64,000 nucleotides of DNA, from contig JARUPY010000539.1 of NCBI GenBank assembly GCA_029817715.1, positions 5,865,501-5,929,500 of the forward strand, read 5' to 3'. This document shows positions 23,223-35,879 of the stretch, one piece after another; position 1 is the first letter of the stretch, and each line of letters starts with the position of its first letter. The translations under genes and the position numbers were made by a program. The notes below the pieces were generated by a model. That model was not told the DNA's origin. It saw only the letters and a list, made by a program, of their open reading frames with translations, and searched no databases. Source of the stretch: Melastoma dodecandrum. Its lineage: Eukaryota; Streptophyta; Magnoliopsida; Myrtales; Melastomataceae.

Positions 23223-26200
23223 ATGTCGATGGACATGGACGATCGTACTTTCAAGGTTAACTTCACCGGGGAAGGTGCGGAGAGGCTTAGGTTTGCCGTC
23301 AAGGAGAAACTCAAGGAGTTCATGGGTGATTACACTGATGACACCCTCGTGGTAAAATATTCCTTCCTCCCCCCACTCCCCCAATCCCGGAACCATCTTG
23401 GAATTAGGTTGAGATAGTGGCATGTCCGATGCTGTTGGGCTCTCTTCTGTTTATCCTCCGAATTCACTCTGGACATGTGATTGTTTTTTTCTTAAAAAAA
23501 CGACAGGAATACGTCGTTGTCTTATTGAGGAACGGCAGGCGCAAAGAGGAAGCTAGAAATGAGTTGGATGTTTTCCTGGGAGATGACAGTGGTTCTTTCA
23601 TATCGTGGTACGGAAATCCTCCGGTTCCTCCCCTTATCATGTCGAATGCTCCAAAGTTTAAATTCTGTGTTGGTACTCGTTTTCTCTTTTCAGGTTGTGG
23701 GATCATTTGGCTGCTAATTTGGATTTATATGTGAAACCAAATGAACCAGATGGGCTTGTCTTGACGAAAACAAAGCCTCTGATCACGGACCTGGCTGCTA
23801 ATATTGTATCTTTGCCCCCTGGTGTTCAAAAAGAAGGTGGGAAATCTGGTAAGCCTTCTAGGAGCAGGCACGGTAGAGAATGGAAATATCTCGTCAGGGA
23901 TGCAGGTGAACCCCCTCCTCTTCGAAGCACTGAAATTGAAAATCTTCCAGTTGAGGAGGAACCTCATCTCCAGGACAGATGCGTCAAAAGGTCTATCTCT
24001 CCTCAGAGTTATCCAGAGAGAAAGAGGAAAAGAACCGACGAACGACCACATGGAAAGGTACTCCGCAGTAAGTTTAGAATTGCTCTTAGATTCTTTCTTT
24101 GGTCATATTAGCACAACATGCACCAAATTCTAGTATGTAAGCTATTATTAATTTACTTTTAGGGGAATTGAAAGAGAGAGATTGGTAATTACCCTGGAGA
24201 GACTCTTCTGTTTATATGGTTTTCCGCAAAATTTCAAAATATCATGAATAGAAAAATAAAAATTTCCTGCCTATCCTTGGCATGTCCGTTCTTTGCATTT
24301 TCTAACGTATTGGTTAATGTAAATCACTTTCCTATCTAGGTTGTGGTGGACTCAATTGTAGTCCGTTTTTCTTTCCCTTATTTTTGAGTGAATTAGAAGT
24401 GAATGTATGCTTTCTCTGTTGTACAGCTGCATGTCATTCATCACGTTTTTTGCACCACAAGCTAGTTTTCTTGAAAAAAAATTATATAATTTGCAATGGG
24501 CAGAGGGAGCCAACTTCTAAGGTCGCTGATGCTCCTAGACGGTTGCTGCAATTTGCTGTACGAGATGCTGTGGCAATGTCTAGAACATCAGAATCAGTAG
24601 CTGGACAAGCACCAAAACGGCTTCGTTCTGTGCTGTCGACGACAACCACTGATGTTGATCATCCTCAGAAGGTCCAATCTGTTGTTAGGGTTCGAAATCC
24701 AATGTCCACAGTAATCAAAGCTGTTGCAGAAGCTGCCCAAGATGTTCAAAGAGTCAGACCTTCTGGAAATGTTTTTGATAGGCTTAGTTGTGCTTTGGAT
24801 GTACCAGGGTCTCATTTAACAGAACAGGACCATTCCACTGATGCTGCTGGATATAGTGTCTTCAATGAAATTCCGCGGAAAACTCATTCGGAGAAGCATG
24901 ACTACAACCAGAGATGTGTGGAAGATGTGATGGGCTTGGAAAATGAAACCAATCTGATGAATGACGATGCATCTGACCGTGAAGGTTCTGATGATCCCCA
25001 TGTCGGTGGAGATAATATGTCTCTGGTCGGCATATTTAATGGTAGCATAGGTGAAAGATTAGGTACAACCTTGCGCAGCAATAGCATCCCTAAGGGCGCT
25101 GACGATGGCATGAAACATGAACATCATCAGGCCCCTTATATAGAATTGCCACTGGAAAAAGATTTCGTGAAAGTAAAAGTACCAAAGAGGTCTCATGGGA
25201 AGTTGCTGAAGCGAGATGGGCAAAGTAGTCTAAAACATATCCAGGAAAACAGGATAGTGGGCAGCAAAGAAGGTGCAGAAGAGGAAGCTAACAAACATAG
25301 TGTCACTAATGGAAATGTGAGATGTTGTTTCTTTTAAAGATGTGCTTACTGTGTTGTAGACAGTGCTTCGGCATCATTGTGTTTTGGATTCTTTTGGAGT
25401 AGAATCCTCTCACATTCTTTTCCTGGTTATGTATGACTTTAATCATCCAGGGAGAGTTTAATGCCAATACTCCTAAAGAGCCTAAGAAATCATTACCGCC
25501 AACAGCTGGTGCGTCTTATTGTTTCTTGTGATGATAATATCATTTGAATCCTCTAATGAAATAGTCTAAAGCTGGTCTTTTCCTAAGGGATAAATTCATG
25601 TTTCTGATTTTTGTCTGCTTGCTGTTATCATTCTCAGTTTTGCATTATGTGAATTTTTCTTTCATTTTCAATTTTTCTTCCAGAAGCACCTGAACAGCTG
25701 TTTTGCAGGTTCTTCTGCTGTTCATTCTTTGGAGGACTCCGACTCTCGGACAATCTTTGTTAGCAATGTATGTTGGACTGATTTTTGGCTGATAAGAAAA
25801 GCTGATAGTCCCTCCTTCTACCTATTATAATTGTATATATCTTCCTCGGTTGCTAAATTCACTTGTGTTTTGGAAATGGCCAGGTTAATTCTGCTGCCAC
25901 AAAGGACAATATTTACCAGCTCTTTAACAAGTTTGGGGAGCTGATAAAAGTTGTCATTAATACTGATGCTACTACTGGACAACCGTTAGGGTACTTCTTT
26001 TATCCTTTAGTTGGCGTTTCCACACTAAAAGTTATTTTTATGACCTTAATTGCGAAATTTTTTTATATCTTTTCACCTTTTATTGAGTAGGTCAGCTGTT
26101 ATAGAATTCACGCACAGAGTTGCAGCGGAAACTGCACTTTCTTTGAATGGAACTTCCTTCCTGTCACGGATTATCAAGGTAATTTGTAAGAAATGGGTGA

Positions 26201-27388
26201 ATTTTACATTGTATACATGATACCTGATGAATATTGGTGCCTGAGCATGTCGATTGTATAATTAATGTCAAACATTAAGTAGGCCTGAATGCAAATGTGC
26301 TTGCATTTTTAAAACTATTTAGGTACTGTGGTTTGCCAGATGATGTGGACACCCATTGTTCTTGATGGTTGTTTTGTAGTTTCATCTCATCTTGTGGTTG
26401 GAATGGTTTAGCTAGGAATGACTAATCTGTATGTCTGAATGAAAATTTTGAGTTAGAAGGCTTGACAGATTATACATGTTTTTTCCCAAGTTTTCTGGAT
26501 ATACTTAATGGAGAAACGTGAAGAGTGTCTGCTTCTGCTCCATGTGAATTGAAGTGCTGAATTTTCCAATTAAATAGTAAGATTTAAATCTTTCCCTTCT
26601 CCGCCATTGCCCTGCCTCTCTCCCCACAGGGAAAACAGCCGGAACCCTTTTATTTGTCATTTTGCCTTACCCTATGCGTTTGGACAAATAGCTTTTATTA
26701 AACTCACGGTAATAGCTTTGGTTTTGGTGACAAAAAGTTCTTCATAGATGGGGATGCATATCAGGCTATTAAATTTGAGTGCCATTTCAGCATTTTTTTT
26801 CTTTGTTTCACTTTGGGACCTCCATTCAGCGTGTCAAAGAAAGCCAGTCAATTGGATCCTATTTAGACTTTGCATTTTATGGTGTGTGTATTAAAGAGAG
26901 TTATAGGGTTGAAGACCGAATCTTTCTAATAGAAAGTCAGGTTCATTCTGTTACACAGGACGGTGATTACCATTCTAGAGTTTTAATGGAACTTGTGAAC
27001 CTAGCTGGTTCTGGTAATTTATATTTATTCTGTTTGTGGATCCATAGTGGGAACTTTATTTTTAATCTCATTTTTTTCCCTTTTGTAGGTTGTTAAAAGG
27101 AGTAGTTCCCTCCAACAAGATCCTCCCACAGCGTGGCCACGTGCACTAAGGGCTTCTCCATATGCGCGGTTTTCATGGGTTCCCTACGCCAGAGGTGGCA
27201 TCCCGGCTCCATTCAGGTCTCGCCTGCCTCTAAGACTCGGTGCGCGGAGCTTGCAGTGGAAGCGGGATTCCCAAGGGACTTCTACAGAGTCCGGTGGCTG
27301 CGGGTCTTCACCTGTAATGGCAGCCACACGAAAGTTCACTTATGTGCGGCCAGAACCAAAACCCGGAAGTGGTGTGGGGAGCAGTTAG
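23223..27388 (+). CDS. RNA-binding protein with PWI-like N-terminus and C-terminal RRM
   Basis: Nine exons (23223-23351, 23507-23607, 23694-24057, 24504-25316, 25451-25508, 25709-25767, 25884-25990, 26091-26178, 27089-27388) give 672 residues in one frame. Residues 1-80 contain two helices and the WDHLAANLDLYV stretch, resembling the PWI-like N-terminus of ZC3H14/Nab2-type plant proteins. The middle is long, polar and basic (SPQSYPERKRKR), probably with nuclear localisation signals. An RRM follows (about residues 503-573, RNP2-like TIFVSN, RNP1 region GQPLGSAVIEF). The tail is Arg/Gly/Pro-rich and ends near KFTYVRPEPKPG. A role in nuclear poly(A) RNA handling is an inference from the domains. 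The last intron is about 900 bp. Confidence 0.88.
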
Positions 27389-28320
27389 GTTCCACGCTAG
27401 GATAACAGGTACAGGTGGTGGGATGAACCTTTCAGGCGCTGATTGGCTACGTTAGCTATTGGCGGCAAAAGTGAAGACCTCTCCAGCATTTGGTCTTTTT
27501 GGGAGGCACATATAAACATGAACCAGGCCGTTATTCGTTGGTAGGGGTTGTTAGTTATTCTTTAACGAATTGAGCCTGGGAGTTAGAAACCAGTGGGAAA
27601 AGGGAAAGAACTGATAGGCAGATATTTTTGTGATCCATTGGTGTTTTCGGTAATGGAGGATGATTGGGGACGGACATTTGGGGTGTGGCGGGGGGTTGGG
27701 GGGGTGGTCTTACAGGTCTGCTTTATTTCTTCCACCACATTGGAGAACTGCTGCTTCATCCCTAAAAACCCACCATACTCTTATCATGCCTTTCACATAT
27801 AGTAATGTAATTATTGCCTTGAGCGTTTTATTTCCTAGTTAAGCAGATGCCACATCCCAACTCAACTTTGCCTGTCACACCTCTCATATCTTCTCTTATT
27901 GCTATTCCAAACTCTCAGTACAAGTTATCAGACTTGACCGTGTATCTCTAATAACACAATTCACCAGAAAATCCAGTATACATCGTATATGCTTGGCGGT
28001 TGACCTCCCGTCCGCAATTATTCCCTCTTGGGTTTTAAAGCAGCTTATGTGTATATCTTTGTAAACCTGTAGCACCCTCGAAGCTCCCTCCAAAGCTCCA
28101 AAGGAGATGTGTGCCATCTGCATCCAGAAAAGCCGAATGTTGAGCAAGAAGGAATAGTTAGAAAAGGATTCACAGAACCGAGAAACTGAACTTCTCTCGG
28201 TATTCTTCAGTTTCTGGAAACATTACTACCAGCCGAACAGTAAATAACATTAGAACTAGCGACTCTATCTACAAAACCAAAAACTGAGCACCAGACAGAG
28301 GTGGCTCGCCTTCTGAATAC
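27389..28320. other. spacer between convergent genes
   Basis: The 3' flanks of the RRM gene (+) and makorin (-). Open frames at 27593-27842 and 27902-28147 show no family resemblance. Part of the interval is probably 3' UTR. Confidence 0.55.
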
Positions 28321-31300
28321 CTAACTGATCCGTAGATCACCAAGAAAGTCCGACAGCCTGAAGACATCATAATTAGAAAGTCAATCAGGAGGTAAAACAG
28401 TCATTGATTGCCATATACATTTCTAAAGGTTAACACGAAAATAGAAAGATGGTACCTGATATCTTTGGCGATCACTGTTTGCCCATCTTCAGCCCCAAGA
28501 TGGCGCAGCACAACCTCCTCCAACCGACCATCTCTATATGCATGCTGCAATTACCAATAATCAGCAGCAAGGTAAAATAGAGGATCATTGCAACGGTACT
28601 GGTAGGTTTATGGTCAAAGCATGAGGGAGGCAATAAATTGTCAACAACTCAAAAAACATGGAACAGACATGCAACTTGAATAAGTTAACATGAATAAACA
28701 GAAAAATATTTTTATGCAGAGCATTGCCCACATTACGGATTGTATTATCTGTTACTAAGGGAATATACCTTTGCATATATAATCCTTTCGTCCATAAAAC
28801 TCAGAAAGCCCCAGCTACAAACTAGAGCAAAAAAAGATATCAAACAATCTACCATGAACCCCATAGAGCTCATCAAACAAGTACAACAAAGCCATGCTGT
28901 CAAACATCATTTGAGCAGCATCAACGAAGAAAATGGCTCAAGCTTTCCAATGCTGGCATAACTCAAAATCCTTGTCCATAGCTCACAATAAGCATTCCGA
29001 ACATAGATTTAAACGCCCACCACTGCAAGCATCGTCTAATTTTCTGTAAGGACGCCTGGGAGTCTCTCTCGCTTTTCAGACAAAATATCGTACAACATCA
29101 TTTTGCAAAATTCTTGATTCTTTACTCATTATCAATCAGTTGAGGAGTCACTTGGGTAACTACCCTGTCCTGCAAGTAAGAAATCCATCTCCACAGAAGT
29201 CAAATCCTCGTCATCAGGATCTTCATAAGAGAAATTGAAGTTTTCCTCCCTCTTCAGGTTCACAAAGCTAAATAAATGCTCAAACATATCAAACACATCA
29301 TCCATACTAACACGGTCGCTCCTGCGGGGACGATGGGGAGGTATCCTATGATATTTCCATGTGTAGGAGCCAGGCCGGACCCAGTGCTGGAACACAACTA
29401 ACACGGCATGCATTAAAGGTATTATTATCCTTTCCTATCCATCTTCATCTGTGTACACACACAGCAGAAGGTTCAAAATTCCAAACGAACAAAACAAGGG
29501 CCATATCTTCCTTCTATATAACACCATCCCTCCCAGGGATACAAAGTTCTCCATATCATATCCATAGTTCACCAAAATCTAACCGCCCCCACTCTCCGTT
29601 ACATGATTCTTATTCAGAGATGTGAAGATGCACAGGAGAAAGAACACTTTATGGGACTCTGCTTACTAAGGACAACAACACGGAAATACATGCAGCCTAT
29701 TTACAAGATTTCCCAAGGCCTAAATATAGGCAAGGTAACAGACAAGGCTAACAGGCACTCCATTCTAACACCAAGTATCATGCTACAACAAAAGGCTGAA
29801 GAACATATTTTCAGACAACATCAGGAAGCTGATTATAGTAGAGAATCCCAAAGCTCATTTACACAGAGAAACAACAGATAGAAAGTTCCTATCGGCAACG
29901 GCAACCACCCAGGATGGATTAAATTAACATGCACAGCAGTAAGAATTTATGAGCCCTCCTCAGTTTGTTGATCTAACTGAGTAATGGCAAATAAGATACC
30001 ATACAAACAGCCAACGGTGATAGTGAGATTCCGACTGGGTCACAGGCAACCTCAAAACACAAGGTAAATCACCTTTCACCATGTGAGAAGGAGCAAACAG
30101 AATCAAATGCCGCATCCAGGAACTGAAGTTAGCCCAATAAAGAATATCAAATGAAAAGGAAACTTATTACATCATTCAGACAGATTAGCAAAGGGTTGCT
30201 GTAGCGAGGTTGATCAATTATCAGCATAATTAACAGAGTTAATCCAACTACTAAGCGCAAATTGGAAGTGCAAGCATACATCAAGAAAACCTCGAGAAAG
30301 ATTACTGCACACCCAAATAATCAACTATTTCGCAAAAAGAATTTTACCTTATAGAAGCAGCTAGTCCCAAAAGGGCAGTTACCATTGCCAAAATTGAAGT
30401 GCTTACAGTCAATTGACCTGCATTTTCAAACAGGCATGAAAAACTGTTAGATTAGGCAGAATAAAGAAGAATAAACGTGAACATGCCCTATTTCAAGATA
30501 TAATATCACCGAACCACATATCCCTCCAGGTATAAGGTTCTTTCAATCATATTTCGGTGGAGAGATGTAGATTCATTCGTCGAAAGAATTCTAGCGATGC
30601 AAGTGCTTACTTGAGCTTTGCCATGTAGTTGTCAGTGATTTCCTTTTTTTCTTCCTTTGAAGTATACCAAATGACACTTGGAACTATAAAGTAGGACAAC
30701 TTGCGACAGATAGGGCAGGCCCTCAATGAAGTATTCACATCCATTCTGGATGTCGGTGAGCTGTTTCGCCAGTTTCGGATACATGTGATACAAAAAGGAT
30801 GATCACATTCCGAGAGTATCCCAAATTTCCTCTCGGCTGCTGCAGGTTTGGAAAGGACACGGTCCAGGCAAACACTACACTCGATCTCCTGGCTAAGTTT
30901 GAGAGACTCCAGTTGCTTTTGCTTTCTTTCACAAGTCGTCGCGTGCTCTGCTCTCTCTTCAGGTCTGAAGGGATGCAAGCAATGCTTTCCACAGGTCGGA
31001 CATAAATCTCCATGAATATGTGGACAATCCTCTCCGCGAGGACAGCTGCCGACGGAAGCAAACGAACAAATAGCGCGATCGGCAGGATGGACAGGGATAG
31101 GCTGCGACGGATCATCGTCACTGACGAACTCGTGCCGGGTAGGGGGTTGATTCCACACGGGTTTCACCTCGTTAATGGAAGGCCGGGTAGATTGAACAAG
31201 ATCGGGCGAGTTGGTAGCTGGGTGGGGTACATCAGCGTTGACGCTGTCAGGGAAGGTCAGGGAAGAAGAACAGGGAACCTGGTTGGAGGAAGAAGATGAG

Positions 31301-31799
31301 GCAGACCAGGGGCGAGAAGGTTTGACGTGATCGTAACGACAGCGGGAGCCATAAGAGCAAGCACCTTTCTGATAGAAGGTGCAAACCTGGAAAGGCAAGC
31401 AAAAGGGGGGTCACTCCCCAAACAAACAAAAGAAAAAAAAAAGGAAGGAAAGGGAAAGTACGTTATTAGGAGAGGCAGTCCAGTCATGTAAATAGTCGCA
31501 GTGTTCCCCTTTCAAACAAGCTCCATGGGCAAAGAACTTACACAGCACTCTGCAACAAAATTAAACATTTTTTTTTTCCAGGGATCAGCCCAGCCAAGAA
31601 TTAGGGGGCAATACATTCGGAATTCAAAATTCGACCAACCAAGTACTCCCCTCCTCTCTTTTCTTCCTAACCATCCAAATCCAGGGAAAGTATATGCCCA
31701 GATTGATCACAGATCCTTATACATATATAGAAAAAGAAGGGAAGAAGATGAGGTGGGGCTCTGTTTCTTGGGGGGTTGCTTCGTTTACCTTTTTGGCAT
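28321..31799 (-). CDS. MKRN: E3 ubiquitin-protein ligase makorin
   Basis: Exons in gene order are 31789-31799, 31462-31549, 30611-31386, 30348-30417, 28456-28544 and 28321-28357, giving 356 residues. The first exon is only 11 nt (MPK plus part of Arg). Domain order is two CCCH fingers ([15 protein letters not shown], then [15 protein letters not shown]), a third CCCH finger (about 140-159), the makorin Cys/His motif ([11 protein letters not shown]), a C3HC4 RING (about residues 203-263, starting CSVCLDRVL) and a fourth CCCH finger ([17 protein letters not shown]). This is the full makorin architecture at normal plant length. The RING recruits E2 enzymes and the CCCH fingers suggest RNA contact. 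The protein ends in [11 protein letters not shown] second possible last exon lies inside intron 4. Confidence 0.95.
29132..29386 (-). CDS. MKRN: possible alternative terminal exon of makorin
   Basis: Within the 1.8 kb intron between exons 4 and 5, an open frame of 84 codons plus stop begins after an acceptor (GTTCCAG ending at 29387). It is in the phase needed to follow exon 4. Like the regular exon 5 it starts with His, the last zinc ligand of the fourth CCCH finger, so the finger would be completed either way. The encoded tail is basic at first ([14 protein letters not shown]), then strongly acidic ([16 protein letters not shown]), which is unusual for chance intron sequence. The acceptor's pyrimidine tract is moderate. 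If used, it would replace the [15 protein letters not shown] ending and yield a 399-residue form. Confidence 0.5.
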   Translation of the reverse strand, partial: HWVRPGSYTWKYHRIPPHRPRRSDRVSMDDVFDMFEHLFSFVNLKREENFNFSYEDPDDEDLTSVEMDFLLAGQGSYPSDSSTD

Positions 31800-32121
31800 G
31801 ATTGGGGAAAAGGATTGCTGCGCTCTTTTTCCAACCCCTTCTCGATTTCTGACAGGATTTAGGGTTTGTGGAGGAGCCTTTGATTACCGTAACCTTTGTT
31901 CACCATTTTCCTGTTGACCCACGATCAGGATTAGGGAAGACAAAAATGAAAGGGCGACGACGACGACATCAGATTCCCCTCCTAAAATCTATTATGGATT
32001 TCTGGATCCCAGCAAGTGAGTTTTGTTCCCTTTTCCAATGGTGCCCAAAATTATTTTGGTTTTCACCGTTACGAAGTTTCTATTTCTACTTTTATAGTTG
32101 TCTCTCCTTTCATCGTTTTCA
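31800..32121. other. makorin upstream region
   Basis: Contains the 5' UTR and promoter of makorin (-). There is a short GAC repeat near 31948-31963. No other gene was seen. Confidence 0.5.
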
Positions 32122-32130
32122 CTTCCTAAA

Positions 32131-33183
32131 TAGACAAATTATCGATATTTGGTCAGACTAATATGCCAACTTCATGTTGTGGCATATCGTTTAAAAAGTT
32201 TTGGATTTAACCTTAAACGTAACGGCCGTTACGAGTTTCAGAAGTGTCGTTGACGGCTATGTTTAATGTCCGACGTGTATGTGACGTGGCAAAATTGTCT
32301 TCCAGCTCAACTTTTTCATTGTGCACGTAGGTTGTAATAAAATAAAAGAAAGAAATAAAAATGGGGATTAGGGTTTGGTGTACGCAGGTGATTTTAATCA
32401 GCGTTGGTCCTCCTTTCTTGGATTGTTCTAGGTTGCTCCTTCTTGCCTTGGTTTATCAGGTTCCTCGCTCCTTCTTGCCTTGGTTGTGCGAGGGAGGGGG
32501 AGATGGGTGAGAATTGGCTTTCGGAGTAAGATAAGAAGTGGGGGGGGGGGGGAGGGGAGGTGGGCAGATGGCCACGCCTTTCCACTTTTCCACTTTCCAG
32601 AAGTTGTGAAATCGAACTATTTAATGTGAGTGGATGAAATCCAGCCAGCCAGCCAACCAACCGACCACTCCCCTTCCATCCCTTCCCTTTGCACGACTCG
32701 GGTTGGGTTGTTTTCTTCTCTTAGCATTTTGCTTTGGGCAGAAAGGACATAAGATAATGCTGGCGGCTTCCCTACTACAGTCGCCTCCATCCGCACCGTC
32801 GTTGCCTCGAGGCCATGGCCGACTACGACTCCAGCCACGCTTGCCTTTAGGAGGATCGTCCTCCTCCATCTACCCCTCCTCGCTCCTCCATCACTCCTCG
32901 CTCCCAAATCGAAATCTGTCGAAGAACCCTAACCCTAAACCCCCTTTCGTGATTTATTTCGTCCGAAGACAATTTTGCCACGTCACATACACGATGGACA
33001 AATTTGAAGACACGTCGGACATTAAACATAGCCGTCAACGACACGTCTGAGACTCGTAACGGCCGTTACGTTTAAGGCCAAATCCAAAACTAAAATCGAA
33101 ATAAGGCAAAATCTAAAACTTTTTAAACGATATGCCACAACAGGAAGTTGGCATATTAGTCAGGCCAAATATCGATAATTTGC
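32131..33183. mobile_element. non-autonomous Mutator-like element, 1.05 kb
   Basis: Long terminal inverted repeats (about 32131-32303 and 32968-33183) share GATATTTGG, GACTAATATGCCAACTTC and CGTTGACGGCTATGTTTAATG, with two indels between them. The element is flanked by a perfect 9 bp duplication, CTTCCTAAA (32122-32130 and 33184-33192), the size typical of Mutator. Each TIR carries the 16 bp palindrome CGTAACGGCCGTTACG (32218-32233 and 33055-33070). The interior has no transposase and contains a G run at 32541-32552. Captured host sequence in the interior cannot be excluded. Confidence 0.9.
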
Positions 33184-33262
33184 CTTCCTAAAATTCAATC
33201 TCAAGTTTTACTTATTTTATAATTTAGTCCTTCAAGACAAAAATGAAAATTTTTCCTAAGCA

Positions 33263-33274
33263 GCTCTGATACCA
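33263..33274 (-). promoter_or_regulatory. pararetroviral minus-strand primer site
   Basis: TGGTATCAGAGC on the minus strand, complementary to initiator tRNA-Met. It lies about 560 nt downstream of the presumed transcript start, the distance expected of a caulimovirid leader. Confidence 0.85.
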
Positions 33275-33298
33275 AACTTAGACACGTAGAATACGAAC

Positions 33299-33484
33299 TT
33301 AGGAAGATTCTTTTAATCGTCTTTGTCGTCGGCATTCTGCCCACCTCAAATACTCATTAGAGTATCTTGAACTAGCCGTAAATCCTAAACCGGACTTACC
33401 TTCCAGGAAGAATTCCTCAAATTCACTCTGAACCAGAGTCAGTTCTTCTAATTTCTTAGAATAACTTTCTACAAGCCTGGACAA
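33299..33484 (-). other. short ORF in the pararetroviral leader
   Basis: A 61-codon frame between the promoter and the primer site. Caulimovirid leaders commonly contain short ORFs. The product has a Glu/Lys-rich composition but is not recognised. Confidence 0.35.
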
Positions 33485-33857
33485 TTGAGTTATCTAGGCC
33501 GATAGATTTTTCAGACGATTCACTACAGTACTCAAAAGTCCAGTAGTATAATCCTTGCTAATCCCGTGATCCAAGTGGAGCAATTCTGGGTTTGGACACT
33601 CAGTCATAGAAATGACTCGTGCACTTGCTCTACTTTAATTAAGTTTCCTTAATTAAAATCTTCTTTCAAGATAGAAAGAACAACATAAAAAACTTAAAAC
33701 TAGAAGATGTTTATCATACCTTTCTCCAATAAATACCTCTAAGGGTTCACCAAGCTTCCGCAACTTCATATATTCAAGAGTTCTTCACTTCTCTAGATCG
33801 AGAATTCTGTGAGATGGAGAGGTTCTTCTGTGTCATCCCAAATGCCCTCATGAGGGT

Positions 33858-33866
33858 CTTATATAG
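33858..33866 (-). promoter_or_regulatory. pararetroviral TATA box
   Basis: CTATATAAG on the minus strand, in a setting like 35S-type promoters (TGAC upstream, transcript start expected about 25-30 nt downstream). No clear AATAAA poly(A) signal was found between it and the primer site. Confidence 0.6.
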
Positions 33867-34482
33867 TCACTCCTCCTCCTTAGCAAGGTTTCAGCCTAAA
33901 GGCCTATCTTTCAAGGTTTCGATTTAAAGATCTAACCTTCTGTTAGACTTAACCAATTTTATTTTTAAGTTAATTTTAACAATCTTACTCTTGATTTCTT
34001 AAGGTATTCTTGGAGACAGATCAAAGAACTTAAACTCAGAGAGATGTGAGAGAAAGTTCTCTATTCAGATCGCCTCCCCAAATGAGGTAGATGGTTGTGA
34101 AATATATACACAAAAGTGGCTGGTGTCTTTGCACTGTTTGCCAGCTCAAAAGTAAAAGGAATCTACAAAAGTTAGTTGATGGTCCTAGTGACCTACAAAA
34201 ATGTCTAATCTAACTTTATACAACTTTCTCCCGTCTACATTATTGCCTTGTCCTAGGAGATTCCTTCATTATTGGCGCCGGATGTCTCGCCAATTTCCTT
34301 TCCAGAGAGTCCCCTCTGTTGTTGATATTCTTCCTGAATTCGTTGGGCTCTCTCTTCATCTTGGGCAAATCGCTGAGCCAATGATTTATCTCTATAATCA
34401 ACGAATTTTCTCCAGACTTCAAATGTATCAGTCCGGAGGCATAACTCCGAGTTTTCTCTTTCCCAGAAGTTATCTCGAAGAT

Positions 34483-35475
34483 CTAAGAACGGAGGATCGT
34501 AACGGTTGTCATCCCGTCACTGAGCACGTAATACTTGTTCTTTTGGGCTAATACATGCTCTAGCACATCCTTCAAGAACTCAACCTTTATGGCTTTTCTT
34601 ACGGTTTTATCCTTGTAATACGGCCGCCATAAACCTCTATGATTAAGGTCCTGTCGTTGAGGTTCTATGAGATGTCTACTTTCACTAGGATGGATGTCCC
34701 AGACTTGCATATTGGGAAGAATTACTTTTTCCATCTTTTCATATTCTTCTTCCTCCATCATAGTGCTAGTAATTAATGTCGTGGCATACTTTGGTCTGTA
34801 TCCTAGGCATCCGAGTATAAACTTTACCAGATGGGGCAGTGGCTTGATCTGTTCTGGTTCTGAACGGTCAATCTCTAATATATCCACAAACCATGCATAT
34901 AAATATGGTAAAGCTACACCCACCATTCCTAAATTAATCCTCAGGGACGACCATTTCTCCGATATCCAGTGTAGATATGGGCGAAGTACAGAGTTCTTCT
35001 CAAGTGAGGATTCTCTCATATCTACCACTACCCTTGGGGTCTCGAATTCCTTGACCTCATAAGGTATTATGAACATTGTTGTGGTGAGAATTTATTGTCT
35101 ATCCCTTATAGTTTTGGACAGCTCTTCTCCATCTGAAGCCTTATATAGCAGCTTAGACTCCAAATCTTTGATATACTCTATTGCTTTTGCTGCAAAAAAC
35201 TCGATCTGGCATTTATAATTGTTCTTGATGCCACCCATGAGTCCTCCACAGACCACAGTTGTATCCCAAGATAGGGATCCATCTTCAAAAGAGTCTAAAT
35301 TAAAATACCAGGATTCTTCCGAACCCTCATGACTTTTACTATCGTGAGCCTGCTCACCGGATTCTTTAACCGAATCTCTTTCAGGAATTGCTTCCTCAAG
35401 GTTTTTCTTAACTTTAGGATTACCTTCTTCGAGCATGTTTGATATTTCATAGTTAAAATACTTGTCATACTCCAT
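34483..35475 (-). pseudogene. downstream pararetroviral coding region, product unknown
   Basis: Two adjacent open pieces (35475-35092 and 35076-34483) follow the RNase H and Lys-rich repeat region. The first is acidic (SHEGSEESWYFNLDSFEDG). The second has a more globular composition (GMVGVALPYLYAWFVDILEI). Position would suit the transactivator of cavemo- or caulimoviruses, but I see none of its recognisable motifs. They are probably one broken ORF. Confidence 0.5.
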
Positions 35476-35879
35476 TTCTGCCGTCTCATCAGGTTCTTCC
35501 TTCTGAATTGGCTCACCTATGAAGGCATAGAATTCTGCCCCTTCTCAAGCATATTCAGCTTCAACCTGCTCTTTCTCATCCCTTCGTGTTTACAAGAGTC
35601 TCTTATAGGATTTGACAGCTTGGTTTATTGAGATGTTCTGCTCTTTGGCAAGGTGATTTCGGCAGTAATTGAACTGCTCCGTGGTTAATGGATACCACCA
35701 AGGTTCTTCAACCTTTCCCTCCTTTACCGGAGCATCCTTCTCAAGACCAGAGGACTTAAGCTGCTTTGCTTTCCTCTTTCTCTTAGCTTTTCTTTGAGAA
35801 TTAGCCTGGCTTCTTCCTTCAGATATGCCATCTTCGCCTTTCCTTTGAAGCTTCCCTCCTTAGGATCAACCATCCTCTC

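Noticed and set aside
25681..25708. Alternative acceptor at 25683 for exon 6 of the RRM gene
   Set aside because: Using it gives a Cys/Phe-rich, non-RRM-like reading. The acceptor at 25708 keeps the RRM frame.
32617..33050. Open frames on both strands within the 32-33 kb element
   Set aside because: They overlap the TIR and a CT-rich interior of a Mutator-like element, and no protein family is recognisable.
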